Assembly (NCBI GenBank): GCA_013398615.1
Contig: VZSR01003371.1
Location: 4,161,439 to 4,225,438, forward strand
Reading direction: 5' to 3'
DNA length: 64,000 nt
From: Brachypodius melanocephalos
Taxonomy: Eukaryota > Chordata > Aves > Passeriformes > Pycnonotidae
Shown here: positions 38,716 through 51,802 of the stretch, in pieces
Numbering within the stretch: position 1 is the first letter of the stretch
Layout of the letters: every line of letters starts with the position of its first letter
Made by a program: the position numbers and the translations under genes
The notes under the pieces: generated by a model
The model's database searches: none
What the model saw: only the letters and a program-made list of their open reading frames with translations
Told to the model about the DNA's origin: nothing

Positions 38716-41700
38716 GCAGCTGCACATTTTGGTGTCTTGCTGGTGTGCTTGTGCTACAAGCCATATGTTCTTCTAGAGCTGAGAAGCTTCTGTTCATCTG
38801 AGACTGGAGCATTGAAAAGGAGATATTACAATCTCCTTGAGAAGATCTCATTTGTAATTGAAAAGTCTGCTTCAGATTATTTAATATTTTTTTCCAACAG
38901 AGAGGAACGTGAATAAGGATCTAGTTTTCAGCATCCTTTGTTTGCTTGACATTGTGAAGTCTAGAAGCATCCCAGGCAGACACATGGAAAACTGCTCATG
39001 TGACACTGGTCCAACACTTTTCAAAGTACTATAAATATTTAAATAAAATAGGCACTTGCAAAGTTCAGACACTGAGATGGATGTTTTCCTTCTGAGTTGT
39101 AGTTACTCCCTATTCATCTGTAGAAATTGGATGAGAATCATATTCATTGCACAGGCAATTTCTCTGGTTAGATCTCACAGCCAAAATAACAGTCTTATTT
39201 AGGAGCTGCATTAGTGTTTTAGCAGGCTAATAAAAGGCAGCCCTGTGTCCCATCTCCAAACATTGGCACTCACACTGTTTGGTTGGAAGCAGTTGCCTTG
39301 TATACGTGTATACTTACAAAGATTTTCTGTTTCTGTTGCTGACAGAAAGAAACTACTGTTCTTCTACTGAATAAACAGGTCATTATGGATTTCTCTCTTC
39401 CATTGCCTCAGCTACTGCAGAAGTCCTTAGGTCAAGAATTAAGTCATATTCCTTGGGTGTGGGTTGCTCTTGATCAGTAAAGAGGTGGCAAATGAAATGT
39501 AGCGCCTTTGCCCTATGTTAAAGTTAATCCAGAAAGGCATGAAGGAGTGGGATACATGTCTAACTTTTGTATTTAGAAAAGTTCTCTTGAGATTCGTTCT
39601 GTCTCCATATTAAAACATTGGATTTCATCGCAGTGATGACAGACACATGCAGTTCCTCCCAAAAGGGAATGAGCCTCGACCTGAGCTGGATTTGACCACC
39701 ACGTTGCAGTCACCCTCATGACTTGAAAGTGCTGGATCTCTGCAGAGGCAGTGAGTTTGCAGTTCAATTTTCATCTGTGGGCTTTGAGAGCAGAATATTA
39801 TTGTATCAGTGTGTCCATATGACACAAACACTTGCTCTGTTGTCCCACAAGTAGGTCCAGGTGACACTGCTCACTGCAGGTCTTCCAGCAGGCACTGGCT
39901 TAAGTCGCTTCCCAGGAATGTCAGGAGGTGGAGAAACCAGTCATGTTGCATGGGAAATTTTCACAAAGGTTAGTTGTCTTTCTGTAAAAAAAAGTCTGGC
40001 TTCAACTGGGCCATGTCTCTGTCCATAAGAGTGGAAGTATAATTGGTCTCAGTACTTTTCTGTGTGAAAGAACATAGAGACAGAAATTACTTCATCTCTT
40101 GACCTTTGTTTTCAGTCTTCTTCTGATAACCTAAGAACTTGCTTCATAAATCTCTCATTACAAATTATTTTCTTTGGCTGTGAATAACATTTCACTGCAA
40201 TAAAAACTTTTCTACTTTTTTTTCCCTTGACCTCTCTCCCATCTCCTAATATCTCTACTAAAACATGGATAGTACAGACACAGCATGCCAGGGCCTGTCT
40301 AATTAAAGCATTTAATGGAGGTAAAGTCACATCCCCCACTCAGTCTTGCTGCTCCTGTTTGCCAAGGAGAATCGCATCTCTTACAGCACTGTACAGAAGA
40401 AATCACTTTCACCTTGACATGCCCTGAGTAGGGATAAGATTTTACACATGCTGAAATGTCCTTGTGTACAATGTTATAGAGCCACCATACCCTGAGAAAT
40501 TAATAGAAGTGGCGTATCTAATCACTTCTAGCTGCAGTTGAATCACCAACCATGTCCCAGTGACACTGTGAGTAAATGCTTGTCAGTGTTGTCATTATAT
40601 TTGTCTGTGGTTTGGAATGTTTTGGATTACACTAAGGACAAAAATGCAGCTTTTTTTTTTTTTTTTCTCCCAGACAGGATGTAAATGGCCTTGCAATTTT
40701 CAATAATGTTCTAACTCAAATTGTAAGAAACAGCATAATGTTCCCACACATGGGGTTTGCTCACTGTGATGAAGACAGTTTTATGGCCTTCTTTATTTCT
40801 TTAAAATGCAACGCGAAAATGTGAGGATTTTATTTCTGTTATTTAAATGTTGCTTAATCAGCAGTCTGACTCCTGTTTCTGTGGCCTGCTCCTGGGAATG
40901 GCAGAGGACTCCAGCAGGGAGGTGCCCAGCTCTTCAGGAAAACATTACCATGTAAAATGTTTCACAATGGTCCATTTTATCCCAACTGTTTGTCAGCCAT
41001 TTGAATAAAACATTTGATTATACCACAAGCTGCCGAAACATCATTTAAGCAAATTGCTTGGGGGAAAGAAGAATTGGAAGATGCAAGTCTTAAAACATCA
41101 AAACTTTTGTTGGAAAAGAACGTGATGAAAGTATTGCTTTCCTTATTTATTTAAAAATGAACAGTGCCTGATGCCTTTTTATTCAGCACTACAAGATTAG
41201 ATGGGGGAAAAAAAGTCTTCTAAGACTAAAGAGTTAATGTACAATAGGTACAAATATGTTCCTTTCATTTTCATGTCCCTAATACATATTGTGTCTTAGC
41301 TTTCTATTTTTTCTACATATGCATGTACAGAAATACAATTATTGTGCAAAATGTAATTCCAAATCTCGGGCACATGTTTTCAATACCACACTCACAAAAA
41401 ATTCAGAGCACAGATGCACACACAAGTCTTGATGGTTGGAGAGCATGGAAAATGTGCCTTACAGAGAAATGTCAGGCACTCACTCTTCTGAAATACTCAA
41501 AAAGATCAAGGAGTGGATGTGATTTCAGTGTCAAAAAGACTACACTTTTTCTTTAAAGACAGTATACATCAGATATCAAAAGACTTTTTAAACATAACAC
41601 AGAATGACTGAAAGTTAAAGACAAAGACATCCCAAGAAGAAATATGTCACAATTATCTAACAGAATGGGTGAGTCTGAGCTGCAAAGGGAAATGGTGGGT

Positions 41701-43059
41701 TCCCAACTCCTGAAGAGTACCCCAGATGTTGCAATCTTCATGGAAACAAGGGACTTGGACGTGTGTAGAAGTTACTCAGTCTAATACAATGGCTCTGTCA
41801 TGACAAAGGACAGAGGAGAAACAAATCTGGATCCTTTTTTCCTTAAAATATATAATTGCAAGGCTAATCAGTCTCTGTCCTCCACACTCCTTCCCCAAAA
41901 TACCCTGAGAAATTGGAAGTGCTGATTACCAAACTCTACACTGCTGTTTATTATTATTTAATTTTTATTATGATAGTGCCTAAAGTGCAGGACACAATAT
42001 GCTAACCTTTGGACAACCAAATTGCTTCTGTCTACACATCCAGGAGAAAAACCCTCTTCAACTGTGTTACTTGTCACTGGACCTCATGGGATGCCACAGA
42101 GAATCTGAGTGTTCTGCAAGAAAATTCCAAGCAGAAATGTGTTTAGGAAAGCAGACAAATAAAATGAATGATGTAATCATCACATACAGAGCTAATGGAA
42201 GAATTTGCATCCCACCCTCCTTTTACCCTAAGGACTACTTGCTGTATTTAGTGTGAACCTGTCCCCCTGTTATATGCAGAATAGGAGAACTCCAAAGTGT
42301 CAGTAACTGATTGTCCTTAGCATCCTCTCCTTAAAAATATCCATTGTGACCAAATATATGCAGACAGCAAAAGCCTCAGCCTCCACTGAATGCTGCAGCT
42401 ACTGAAGCCAGCTGAAGGTTTTCAGAGAAGGCAGCTGAAGGACTTCTAGAAACCCCATTCTTCATATCTGCCACAAAACAGACCCTAATCAGAGCATACC
42501 CTCCAATAACTCATCTTAGGATCACAAGAGGCAGCCTATTAGACTGAACTGGTTAACATTTGCCAGAGCTTGGCTTTCGGGGTGCTCAAATACTCTTACT
42601 GCAGGCCTTCTTCTCTCGTTTTCATTTACAGCCTTTTCCCTCTTTCAAATCTGTTACATTTTATTGCCTCTATTTCAGGATTTTAGCAATTTGGATATTC
42701 TGAGGCATATTTTTAGCATATTACTTGACTTTATGAAATAGATAGGTATTTCTAACTACATTTAATAGGAGTGAAATGCTGTAACTTTTTATTCTGTTAT
42801 GACAGTACAACCTGCAAAAGTCTGGCTTCCTAAGGAATGTATTGTTGTTAAAATGGTTTTACTACACAGTGAAATAGAGGCAAAGCTACACACGGGTCAT
42901 TAAAACATCAAACAAAAAAATACAGGTCTTCTTTCTCAGAGATAAAGTAATACATATAATTTCATCTTGTTTCCAATGTTGATTTTTAAAAGGAAATTCA
43001 CTTGCCTGCTGCAAAATATGAAGTTTCTGTCATCTATTTCTCTTAGGTTGCCCTTCACA
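38716..43059. other. No recognisable gene
   Basis: AT-rich sequence without a recognised repeat. A 16-base T run followed by CTCCCAG (40651-40673) looks like a splice acceptor but no exon follows that I can support. Open frames are all at or below 85 codons except the one starting at 42967, treated below. Confidence 0.5.
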
Positions 43060-43422
43060 ATGGCCCTATCTCTGTTGTTTTTGCTGCTATTGCTCCAGTA
43101 TGCACAAGGTTTCTGTGCTGAATTTACGGGTTTGTGGAGAGCATCAGCACTGATGATCACAGCCTCAGGCTGGTGGGACCAAGGTTCTGGAAGCAGCATT
43201 GCTGGTGCTCCCAGCAGAGAAATGTTTCAGAGCAGAAGCCTCTGGGCAAAACTGAGAGCAGAGGGATCCAACCAGGTTGTTGTGATGACTCTTTCTAATT
43301 GTAGTTCCAGCAAAGCTCAGGAAGTCACGACAAATTACAAACATTGTTCTGAGGGAGAAATTGAGGGATTTTTGCACTGCCAACTCTGTTTCCAGCCATC
43401 CTATAGGTACCTCCTTGGTTAG
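43060..43422 (+). CDS. Speculative 120-aa frame with signal-peptide-like start
   Basis: The frame begins with ACAATGG, a good vertebrate start context (A at -3, G at +4). The first 17 residues, MALSLLFLLLLLQYAQG, have the hydrophobic core and small-residue end of a cleavable signal peptide, with a likely cut before FCAEF. The remaining 100 or so residues contain six or so cysteines (including HCQLC near the C-terminus) and two possible N-glycosylation sites (NCSS is one clear case). An in-frame ATG at 43018 lies behind an acceptor-like TCTATTTCTCTTAG and would extend the protein. I recognise no family, there is no visible neighbouring exon, and hydrophobic starts arise by chance in T-rich DNA, so this is more likely not a gene. 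Confidence 0.15.
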   Translation: MALSLLFLLLLLQYAQGFCAEFTGLWRASALMITASGWWDQGSGSSIAGAPSREMFQSRSLWAKLRAEGSNQVVVMTLSNCSSSKAQEVTTNYKHCSEGEIEGFLHCQLCFQPSYRYLLG

Positions 43423-45104
43423 GTTGTGTTTGAAAAGAAAGGTGCTTAAACCTACTGCACAACTTCTCATACTTGTGGTCACTTAATGAAAAAATCCAGT
43501 GCATGAAAGCACAGTCTGCCAGAGGAAGAAAGCTACTTATATTCAGATGCAGGGCAGAACAGAGGAAAAAAGAATGCTTGTGTTTTGTTGAGAACAGTTG
43601 GCCCTGAGTTCATCCCACTCTGTGGTTATGCTCTGAGCTGCCCACACTCTTTACACAGCCAACACAGAGACAGACACTTCCAAAAGAGGATTTCCCTACA
43701 AAAAAACCCATCTAAATCACACCTAGAGGCACCTTTCTCTGCACTGTGCACAGAGGATGCTCTGGTAGCTAAAATACATGAAGAGTGACCCAGGTCACCC
43801 AGGTAGTGCAGTGATGCTCCACATCACACCCAGGGCAGAGCTCAGGGAAGGTCATCAGCTTCTCCGAGCATTGTGCTTTGAATTCCAGTCCTCTGTGAGC
43901 TCTTGGAAGGGGTTGTGTCTCACACATCACACCAAATGAACTCCCAGAAAGCAATTACCTTTGTCATATTGATAGATTCCCATAGGTTTCTCAGGGTGAG
44001 AGCTACTAAAGATGACTTCGGAGAACTGAAAAGGAGAAGAGAGGGCACCTGTGAAACCCCATTAGCAGCTCCCTTACAAGCTCCTGTTTTGCTGGTCTGA
44101 ACCCCTGGCAGGGAGATTTTCTAGCGATATGAATCACAATGACACCACAACTGAATTAAATCAGCAAAGTCCCGTTTACAAGGCTCAGCTTTCATTATTT
44201 CCCATTGCAAAGGAAGTGCGAGACTAAAACATCTGGTCCTGTCGAGGGGCTTTCAGCCAAAGCTTCAGCGTCTGCCACTGAGCTGAAACAGCAGCAGTCT
44301 AATCTCAGTATTGTCTTTAGCCTTCCCAAAAACTTTCCCTCCTCAACGAGAAAGCAGAATGAAATCTTCCCTCGGTGTTTTATTTCAGGCAGAGCACATT
44401 AAGCTGCAACCACACACCAAGAGCAGATACTTTCCTTCCACAATCCTCCCACTTCCTAAAGGCAATGAATGTTCAGATCAGGGGGTTCATCAGGGATAAG
44501 CAATTAATTTTTCTCAGAAGATTTTTTTTTACCAAGGTCAGTTTTGCAGGAAATGGTGGTACCTTGTTTCTGAACTGCTGGGAAATGATTCCAGGGAATG
44601 TGGGAGAGCAGCAAGAAGTACAGAGGTCCCAGTAGAAATGAAGGAATTTTATGTCTGAGATCCTGATAAGATTCAGGGGAAAATATATTTCAGACTGGAT
44701 TCTCACACCCATGTTTCTACAAAGTGCCTGAATGAAGATAGTCTTATAAATACATTAAATTTTACACTTCTAAAATGTCTCCCATATCCCTAGTGTGAAT
44801 CATAATTGATTTTAGTACATCGAAGGCAAAAAGTCTGTTATAAAGTAAAGAGTTGAACAAGTCAGATGGTTTGCTGAACAATATATGCTTAGGCCATTTT
44901 GTTAGAAAACAAAAACAAAAACAAAAACCCCAAACAAACAACTCTAAAGTCTCACAGGTTTTATCTAAGAAACTACTGGCTTTTTTCAGGAGAGGAAAAA
45001 ATCTCTTGCAATAAGCAGATTACCTGTGTGCAATAAGACATCAAAAAACCCTAATTCTACAAATACATCAGCAAGAAAAGAAGAGTGAAGAAGAATCTCC
45101 ATTC
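43423..45104. other. No recognisable feature
   Basis: Unannotated. An A5C repeat of about 22 bp lies at 44906-44927. 43600-43900 is locally GC-richer but matches no repeat I know. Confidence 0.5.
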
Positions 45105-45240
45105 TTGATCGGATGGGAGGGTGTCACAGTGACATAGGATGAAGAAAAGGGTGAGGTATTTAATGCCTTCTTTGCCTCAGTCTTTAACAGTAAGACCAGC
45201 TGTTTCTTCTGACTTTGAAATAACTGTTTTTCTAGATGAT
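45105..45240 (+). mobile_element. CR1 LINE ORF2 fragment (between endonuclease and RT)
   Basis: One plus frame reads DEEKGEVFNAFFASVFNSK followed by TSC. This is the CR1 ORF2 linker motif (DEEKAEVLNAFFASVFNSKTSC) lying between endonuclease and reverse transcriptase. It is a short internal piece without RT motifs or a CR1 3' end, so it is a broken remnant. The ends are estimates; similarity fades after about 45240. Confidence 0.85.
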
Positions 45241-45890
45241 ATAGTGTCTAAAACAGTGCTTGCACACTGAGAAAGATGGATACAACTACTGTCCTGCAAA
45301 GAAGAGAAGAAAAAATGAACTGATGTGATTGGTCCCCAGCTCTGCCTGTGGCTACAGCAGGGTCTGTAGTGACTGCCCAGGAGCTCTAAGAAAAATCACA
45401 TGAGTGCTTTCTCAAGTATTTGGGTTTTAAATCTCTGTGATTGATCTTGCAGAGAGGACAAGGTGATGGAAAGCAACCTGAGGCAAGTAATCATAAAAAA
45501 CAGCCAGCTCCCCAAGAATTACAATAATACCCAGGGAAGTGCTGTTTAAGCTCCAGTAGCAATCACTTCTCCATGTCATCCAAATGCTGCAGCACTGAAG
45601 AGAATTTGCTTTCTGTCTGAAACTGAAATCACAGCTTCCTTTAACAGCCATTACTGCTCCAGATGCTGGGAAGTATTTATTAAGTCAAACATGCTTCAGC
45701 AGATGTGGCATCTCACCCTTTTGGTGCTCACAGGCAACACATTTTTGGGTGAGCTTTCAGCAGACACTCTACATTTCATCCCCCTTTTCCTTTTCCCCCA
45801 CAGCAGGCAAACAAAGCTGAGCAACTCCACAGACTGAATTTAGCTCATCCTGAAGTGGGAAAATTCCAGACAACTCATTCCAATTTTATG
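45241..45890. other. No recognisable feature
   Basis: Possibly further decayed CR1 sequence after 45240, but nothing I can identify. No gene. Confidence 0.45.
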
Positions 45891-46041
45891 TCCTTCCTTC
45901 CTTCCTTCCTTCCTTCCTTCCTTCCTTCCTTCCTTCCTTCCTTCCTTCCTTCCTTCCTTCCTTCCTTCCTTCCTTCCTTCCTTCCTTCCTTCCTTCCTTC
46001 CTTCCTTCCTTCCTTCCTTCCTTCCTTCCTTCCTTCCTTCC
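45891..46041. repeat. Pure (TTCC)n / (GGAA)n microsatellite, about 37 units
   Basis: A 151-bp run of TTCC units without a single visible interruption. The minus strand is GGAA repeats, i.e. consecutive ETS-factor cores, and a homopurine-homopyrimidine mirror repeat able to form triplex DNA. Purity and length imply a young, highly mutable locus. Frames through it (EGRK on minus, FLPS on plus) are artefacts. Confidence 0.98.
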
Positions 46042-47720
46042 ATTATTTTTACTGCACAGAGACTATCAAATACACAGAATAGATGAAAAATGCATTACTA
46101 GCCTCTTGGTTTTTCTTTGGATGACAATACCTAATAAGTTAAGCTTAGCCTATAGCAAAGCAGTCCCAGATGGCCAGGTCTGTTCTAAATAAGCTGCTTT
46201 TATGAGACCAGGATGTCTAAAAGAAAAACACTTCATAAAAGGAGAAAATGTGAAAGACAGAAAAAGTCCAGTAAAAGAAAATCTCTCTTACAAAACTACT
46301 ACTGTTCAGACTCTGTATAAACATGGTTATCAAAGACATGCTTGGGTTTTGTGGGAATTTTTTTCCTTTTTTTTTCCAAGTCTAGAAAGGAAATATTTTA
46401 GTCAGATATTTATATACCTTTCCATTCTCCCAAAAAAGAAAAACCCCAAAGGTTCCCTTCACAGGATGTGAAAGCTTACCTGATAAAGAAATCCTTGGGA
46501 GTGAGATATACACTTACTATTAATATATTAACAGCTGAAATTGCATCATGTTTCTAGAGAGAAAGGTCTTAAGGGTATGCTCATTAACTTCCTGCTTACA
46601 AGGAGGAAAACATCTGCTTTAATCCATGCAGCTCTCCAACCTAGATTGTACTGTGGCTTTGTAACATGGAGATTTAATCTGATTTTCCTTGCCTTTTACT
46701 TTCATAGAGATCCCAGACTGTTCTAAAACCATCCTTTAAGAAACAAACAAGCAAATAGGTAAAGGTTTAAAGGTTTGTCATCACCAGGGGATAGCATAAC
46801 TAATGAGCCATTCTCCATCAGTCAGGTGTTGCCAATCTCCAATAATGAAGCAAAACCCACTAACATGTTCCAAACCTCATTTAAAGTAACACATTCCATG
46901 AGCAACACAACTACTGGCATGTGATTTCTCATTATTTTGTGCCTTGGAGTTGGATTTTCAGTCGTCAAATAGGGTTCAGTGTCTTGCTGACACTTTGTGG
47001 TGACTTTTTTCAAAACGTGTACATCCTGTTGTGTAAAATGTAAAAGAACATGTTCACATTGCAACCTGTCCCTGTGTCACATCCCATCCTGGGACAGCTA
47101 TTTTTACAACATAGAAGACTCTGTTTCTACAAATTCTAGGCAAATGACCTTGAAAAGACCTAAATGCCCACATTCTACACAGTCCTGGATGATCCCTAAA
47201 CCTTTGTTTCTTCAATAAACAACAAAAAAAAAAAGTTACTATTCATACACAGAATAACCAGAGATTGCACTAATTCCTTTTCTTTTGATCAATTGAACAG
47301 GAATACTATTCTAGGGAGAATAGAAAGGTTCAGGTTTCTTAAATGTGTTTCTCACCAATTGCTCAAACAGGCAATTGCAGACTAAAAAAATTCCATTCTG
47401 AATGGAATTCTTCTGTTTAGGCTGGAGGTACTTTGTTTTAGCAGGGGTGCAGCAGGCACAGTGGTTGGTTTCTTTTCCATGAGAAAAAATTAATATGTTT
47501 TCATTTCAGGTCAGACTGGGACAATTTTCCTTTTTAATTTCCACTTCAGGCAGCAAATTGAAAAATCAATACTCATCATAGGTTTAATTGTGCTGTCTGT
47601 GTTCTTTTAACCAACACTCCAGAACACAGCACAGAAACTGAGGGATAAAAATAGAAAATGGAGGGTGGAAAATCTGCTACCTAATAACTTATGCTGCAAA
47701 TCTATAGCCCTGTGACTTAT
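46042..47720. other. No recognisable feature
   Basis: Unannotated AT-rich sequence; small A and T runs (for example 46361-46377). No gene or repeat family recognised. Confidence 0.5.
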
Positions 47721-48035
47721 TCATGGAATCACAGAAGGGTTTGGCTTGGAAGGGACTTTAAAGATCATCCAGTTCCAACCCCTGTTCGTGGGCAGGGATG
47801 CCACCCACTAGACCAGATTGCTCAAAGCCTCATCCAACCTGCCCTTGAACACTCCCAGGGTTGGAGCATCCACAGCTTCTGTTCCAGGGCCTCAGAGTAA
47901 AGAATTTCTTCTTAATATCTAATCTACATCTATATTCTTTCAGTTTAAAGCCATTCCTCCTTGCCAAAAGCCCCTCTCTGGCTCTCTTGTAACCCTTTCA
48001 AGTTTTAAAGGTTTAGAGGCATCATCTCACTGTTC
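47721..48035 (-). mobile_element. CR1 LINE 3' fragment (well preserved)
   Basis: The plus strand reads TCATGGAATCACAGAAGGG, then TTGGAAGGGACTTTAAAGAT, CATCCAGTTCCAACCCC, GGGCAGGGATGCCACCCACT, AGACCAGATTGCTCAAAGCC, CATCCAACCTGCCCTTGAAC, CTTAATATCTAATCTACATC and TTAAAGCCATTCCTCCTTGC. This is the complete antisense CR1 3' UTR in order, running into the 3' coding end. It is the longest and cleanest CR1 3' region here and is 5'-truncated. Similarity weakens after about 48010. Confidence 0.95.
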
Positions 48036-51000
48036 ATTTCAGTGGGTGCTGAATACAACCACCAGGTGAGGGTACAAAGTGCAGGTGCCACTGACGTAGC
48101 CTAAATGTAACGGGGAACTGCTGAGCAAATAGATTTAAACACTGGGAGATGACAAATGTTAAAGGCACAGATTACCCAGTCCATTACTTCACCATGTTCT
48201 GTTGAGAGTAATCACTGATTAAATGCTGGGTCATCAGTTTGCAAGCAATGTTTAGCTTTGTATCATCCCAAAGTATCCCTTATCATGGCAGTGTTTGAAT
48301 GTTCTCAGTTGGCAGCAGAAAACAAGACAGTTGCATTAAGTTAAACCTCAGGATTAAATCTGGTCTCCAGGGCAAAGGCAGAGTGATTAGTACTCCTGTT
48401 TATAAACAGAGTTACTCTAATCTTTTACTTATAAATTTTCTCCTCCATCTGTTATCCATCAGGGAAGTGAAGCTTTAGGAAATTGTGCAGATGGCTTTAA
48501 GGCACAAGTTCTCTGCTGAGAAACGCCTTGGCCTGCTGGATGTGTACCTTGGAAATGGAACTTTATTTGCCAAAACTGCACCTTTTTCTGACCCAAGATC
48601 CTGCACTGAAGACCTGTGCAAGGCATTTTTCACTGCCTCTTCTCCACAGAAAACAGGCTCCATTACCTGGGCCAAAGGATTAAACTTTCATCATCTGGGT
48701 TTGATACCTAGATTCATGAGAGGAAATGAGTGTTAAGCAACCACTGCATGCCAGGATATATTGAAAGATCCCTTTAGCAATACATGCCAGTATTTTAAAA
48801 ATAAGGCACACTAGGGGTTTTTATGTGCTAGAAAACATTAGATCTTCTTAAAGAAAAGTTTTCATGCCATGCTTGGTTTTTCAGTGAAAGGAGGAAATTC
48901 CCCACAGCTTTTAAAGTTATAGCAGTAGAACAGAGAAAGCAGGAAAGCAACCAAGGCAAGAGAGACAAAGGAGTTGATAACAAGCAACTCAACAAGAATT
49001 CAAGTCTGGGTAGCTTTGGGCTGCCCACACATGCATATAACACAGATATCAGTCACATCATTGACAAAACCATAAACAGTAAGGGGGAAATTATTCCCGA
49101 GCCTCCTGAGACAAAAAAAACCCCCTAAATATATATATATAAGCCAGCCTGACCAAAAACAATGGTCTTCTGACACTGACTTTTGTAAGCCTCAGGTTTT
49201 AGATCAGAGTTCACAAATAATTAGGGTTAAGTCTGTTACAGTCAATTCCAGACTTGGAAAAAACTTTCAGTCTTAGCCAGGTAGTTTCTGTATTTGCAGA
49301 TCTCTTCCCAATGTGTTTCTGTACATAAATACAATCTGGTGGGCAAAGTACTATAAAATCCATTAAGATATCATAGGAAGGCTGTGCCCTTTGATAGAAA
49401 ACTCCACAATCTCACAAGCCTGAAACTTTCTTACTCAGACTCTAGCAGAGTAGAGCTTGTAGGATTAAAGAGATAGGTTTTCTGATGCCTCAGTATATCA
49501 CAAGAAATTCACATGAATTCAGATGAAAGGCACCATAAAATTCATAAGCACCTCAAGGAACGGGGCCTGACTATCTACTGCAATAAACAGATTTTAACCC
49601 AGCACATTTTCAGGGTCACCTTTGCACATAATGTTCAAAAACCTTGGGTCAGCCTGTGTACAGCATCCTGCCAGAACCATCACAAAAGATCCAGGGCGTG
49701 TTCTTTAAGGTTAGTGACTGCATAAAATCTGTCTATCATGGATTGCCATGGCACTGTACATATATGTGAGGTCAGACACTTCTTCATTAAATATAAATCA
49801 TTCAGTTGAAATCCAGGCTCAAATACATGTAACTTCTGCACAATTTTGCATTTTCCATGTTGCAGATCATGCCATTAAAGGAAAATTCTCTCTTGTTACC
49901 CATCTATTCATAGAAGCCTTACATGGATGGTTGAATATCATTTGTAAAGAACATGCATTTACTCACAAAAGATTTATATGCAGATTTTGCTTTAAGAACT
50001 CTGTTCTTTGAAGAAAAGAAAACACATTTTTGAGATTAAGACATAGAATCAAGGACAGGAAATCCAGGTGAAGTTTTTAGTTCTGTCCAAAGTTTTCTAT
50101 GTCACTCTTGACAAATCACTTCACACCTCTCTTTCAACTCTGAATCTCTAGGATGAAGACTAAAATGGTTCCTCATTTTTCTTGAGTGTGTAAATGTATA
50201 TAAAAATGCATTAGAGCTTTTGTTTTGGTGAAGAAAACACTCATTTTTTATTTGTGGGAGCCCCTATAAAACAAAGCTGTCTTAGCTGGGCTGCTAAGTG
50301 TCTCTACAATACAAATATAAATTACACACTTGATCCATTAGTTCTCCAATTTTTCATAAAGTGTGATTCATTTCACCAGCTAAAAGCTGGAAGTCTAATC
50401 TAAACTGGCCTTCTAAACTCTGGCCAACAGAGAGAGGCATCTCCAGAGTATCATTTTTCCCACTGACAGTAGACACCTGGCACTCCATTCCGCTGCTAAA
50501 CACCAGGATTTGTGTCACTGGAGATGCTCTTGCAGTGCCCAGCTGGGTTCCAGGACATCCCTTGCCCTCCCCACTGGTTCTGCATGCTCTCAGCATCCCA
50601 CTGCACTGCAAAAGACCTTCACTGAAACAGCCAAGTAATTCTACTAAGGGAGAATTCAGGTGTTGCACCTGATTTAGGTGTGCAGGCTGCCAGCAGCACA
50701 GCCAAAGGGGCAGGCAAGTGATTCAGCTGCCCTGGAGCAGATGGCTACGTGTGCCAGCTGAAAAGCTCTGCAGACTCCTCCAGCCACACAGACCTTAGAT
50801 CATCTAATGCTTTGGATTCAGAAGAGTTTCTTGCCCCATTTAGAACAGCACAGAATTTACTTTAGAAATTAATTTAATTTATTTATTTAAGAAAATACAA
50901 GCAGTTTTTGGCAAGCCAACTCCTCTATTAAACAGTGCTCCAAAATACAAAAATGACGGAGTCCCTAATGTGTAAAACTTTCAGCAGAAAGAATGTACAG

Positions 51001-51576
51001 AGCAAGCAGATAGTTACTAATTACAGAAGAATGCCAGCAACACCACTATTTGTTTTAAGAGAAGGGAAGCCCTGAGTGCTAATTCCTTGTAAGAGAAACA
51101 TCTGTCTCACTGGTATTCAGAAATTAAATTCATGTCCCTCCTTAAAACTTGCACTTATTTGGTAATGTGGCAACCTTAATGGAAAATAGGATTTCGATGT
51201 CTGGCAATTCAGCTACAAAGTTAATGATAGTAAATGGGGGATAGAAAGCGGGGTGGGGAGGTTGAAACTGAAGAAAGAGCATCTGACGAGTTTTAAGAAG
51301 CAATAGTACAAAAGGCGGCCTCCAAAACCATCTGACAAGGTGTCAAGGTGATGGAGTGTTACACATAAATAGATTTCTTTTTACACTAAAAATAGAGACC
51401 ACTGATCCACATGGCACTTGCAGTTACCAACATTCCCATCTTAGCTCATTTATTTTTGTGCAAAAAGGCTGAAGGCACCACCAGCACCCATCTTGCAGAG
51501 GCCATGCTGGATGAAACTCATTTTTACTGGGTAATCTCAGGATGCTCTGATGGAAAAGGACAACCTGAAGGATGAT
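48036..51576. other. No recognisable gene
   Basis: Unannotated. The 83-codon plus frame at 48485-48736 has a fairly protein-like composition but no family comes to mind and no splice context is visible. An AT dinucleotide patch is at 49127-49141. 50350-50760 is somewhat GC-richer. Confidence 0.5.
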
Positions 51577-51802
51577 AGGATCATAGAATGGTCTGGGTTG
51601 GAAGGGACCTTAAAGATCTTCTTGACCCAACCTCCCTGCCATGGACAGGCACATCTGCCACTGGCTCAGAGCCCTGTCCAACCTTGAGGACTTGCAGGGA
51701 TGAGACAGCCACAGCTTCTCTGGGCAGCCTGTGCCAGGGGCTCACCATCCTCACAGGAAAGAATTTCTTGCTAATATCTATTCTAAACCTGCTCTGACAG
51801 AA
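51577..51802 (-). mobile_element. CR1 LINE 3' fragment
   Basis: The plus strand reads GATAGGATCATAGAATGGTC, then GGTTGGAAGGGACCTTAAAG, ATCTTCTTGACCCAACC, GCCCTGTCCAACCTTGAGGA, GCCACAGCTTCTCTGGGCAG, CCTGTGCCAGGGGCTCACCA and TTGCTAATATCTATTCTAAA. This is an antisense CR1 3' UTR, 5'-truncated, differing in subfamily-level detail from the copy at 47721. Confidence 0.94.

Noticed and set aside
45840..46082. Open frames EGRK-repeat (minus) and FLPS-repeat (plus)
   Set aside because: Pure translation of the TTCC/GGAA microsatellite.
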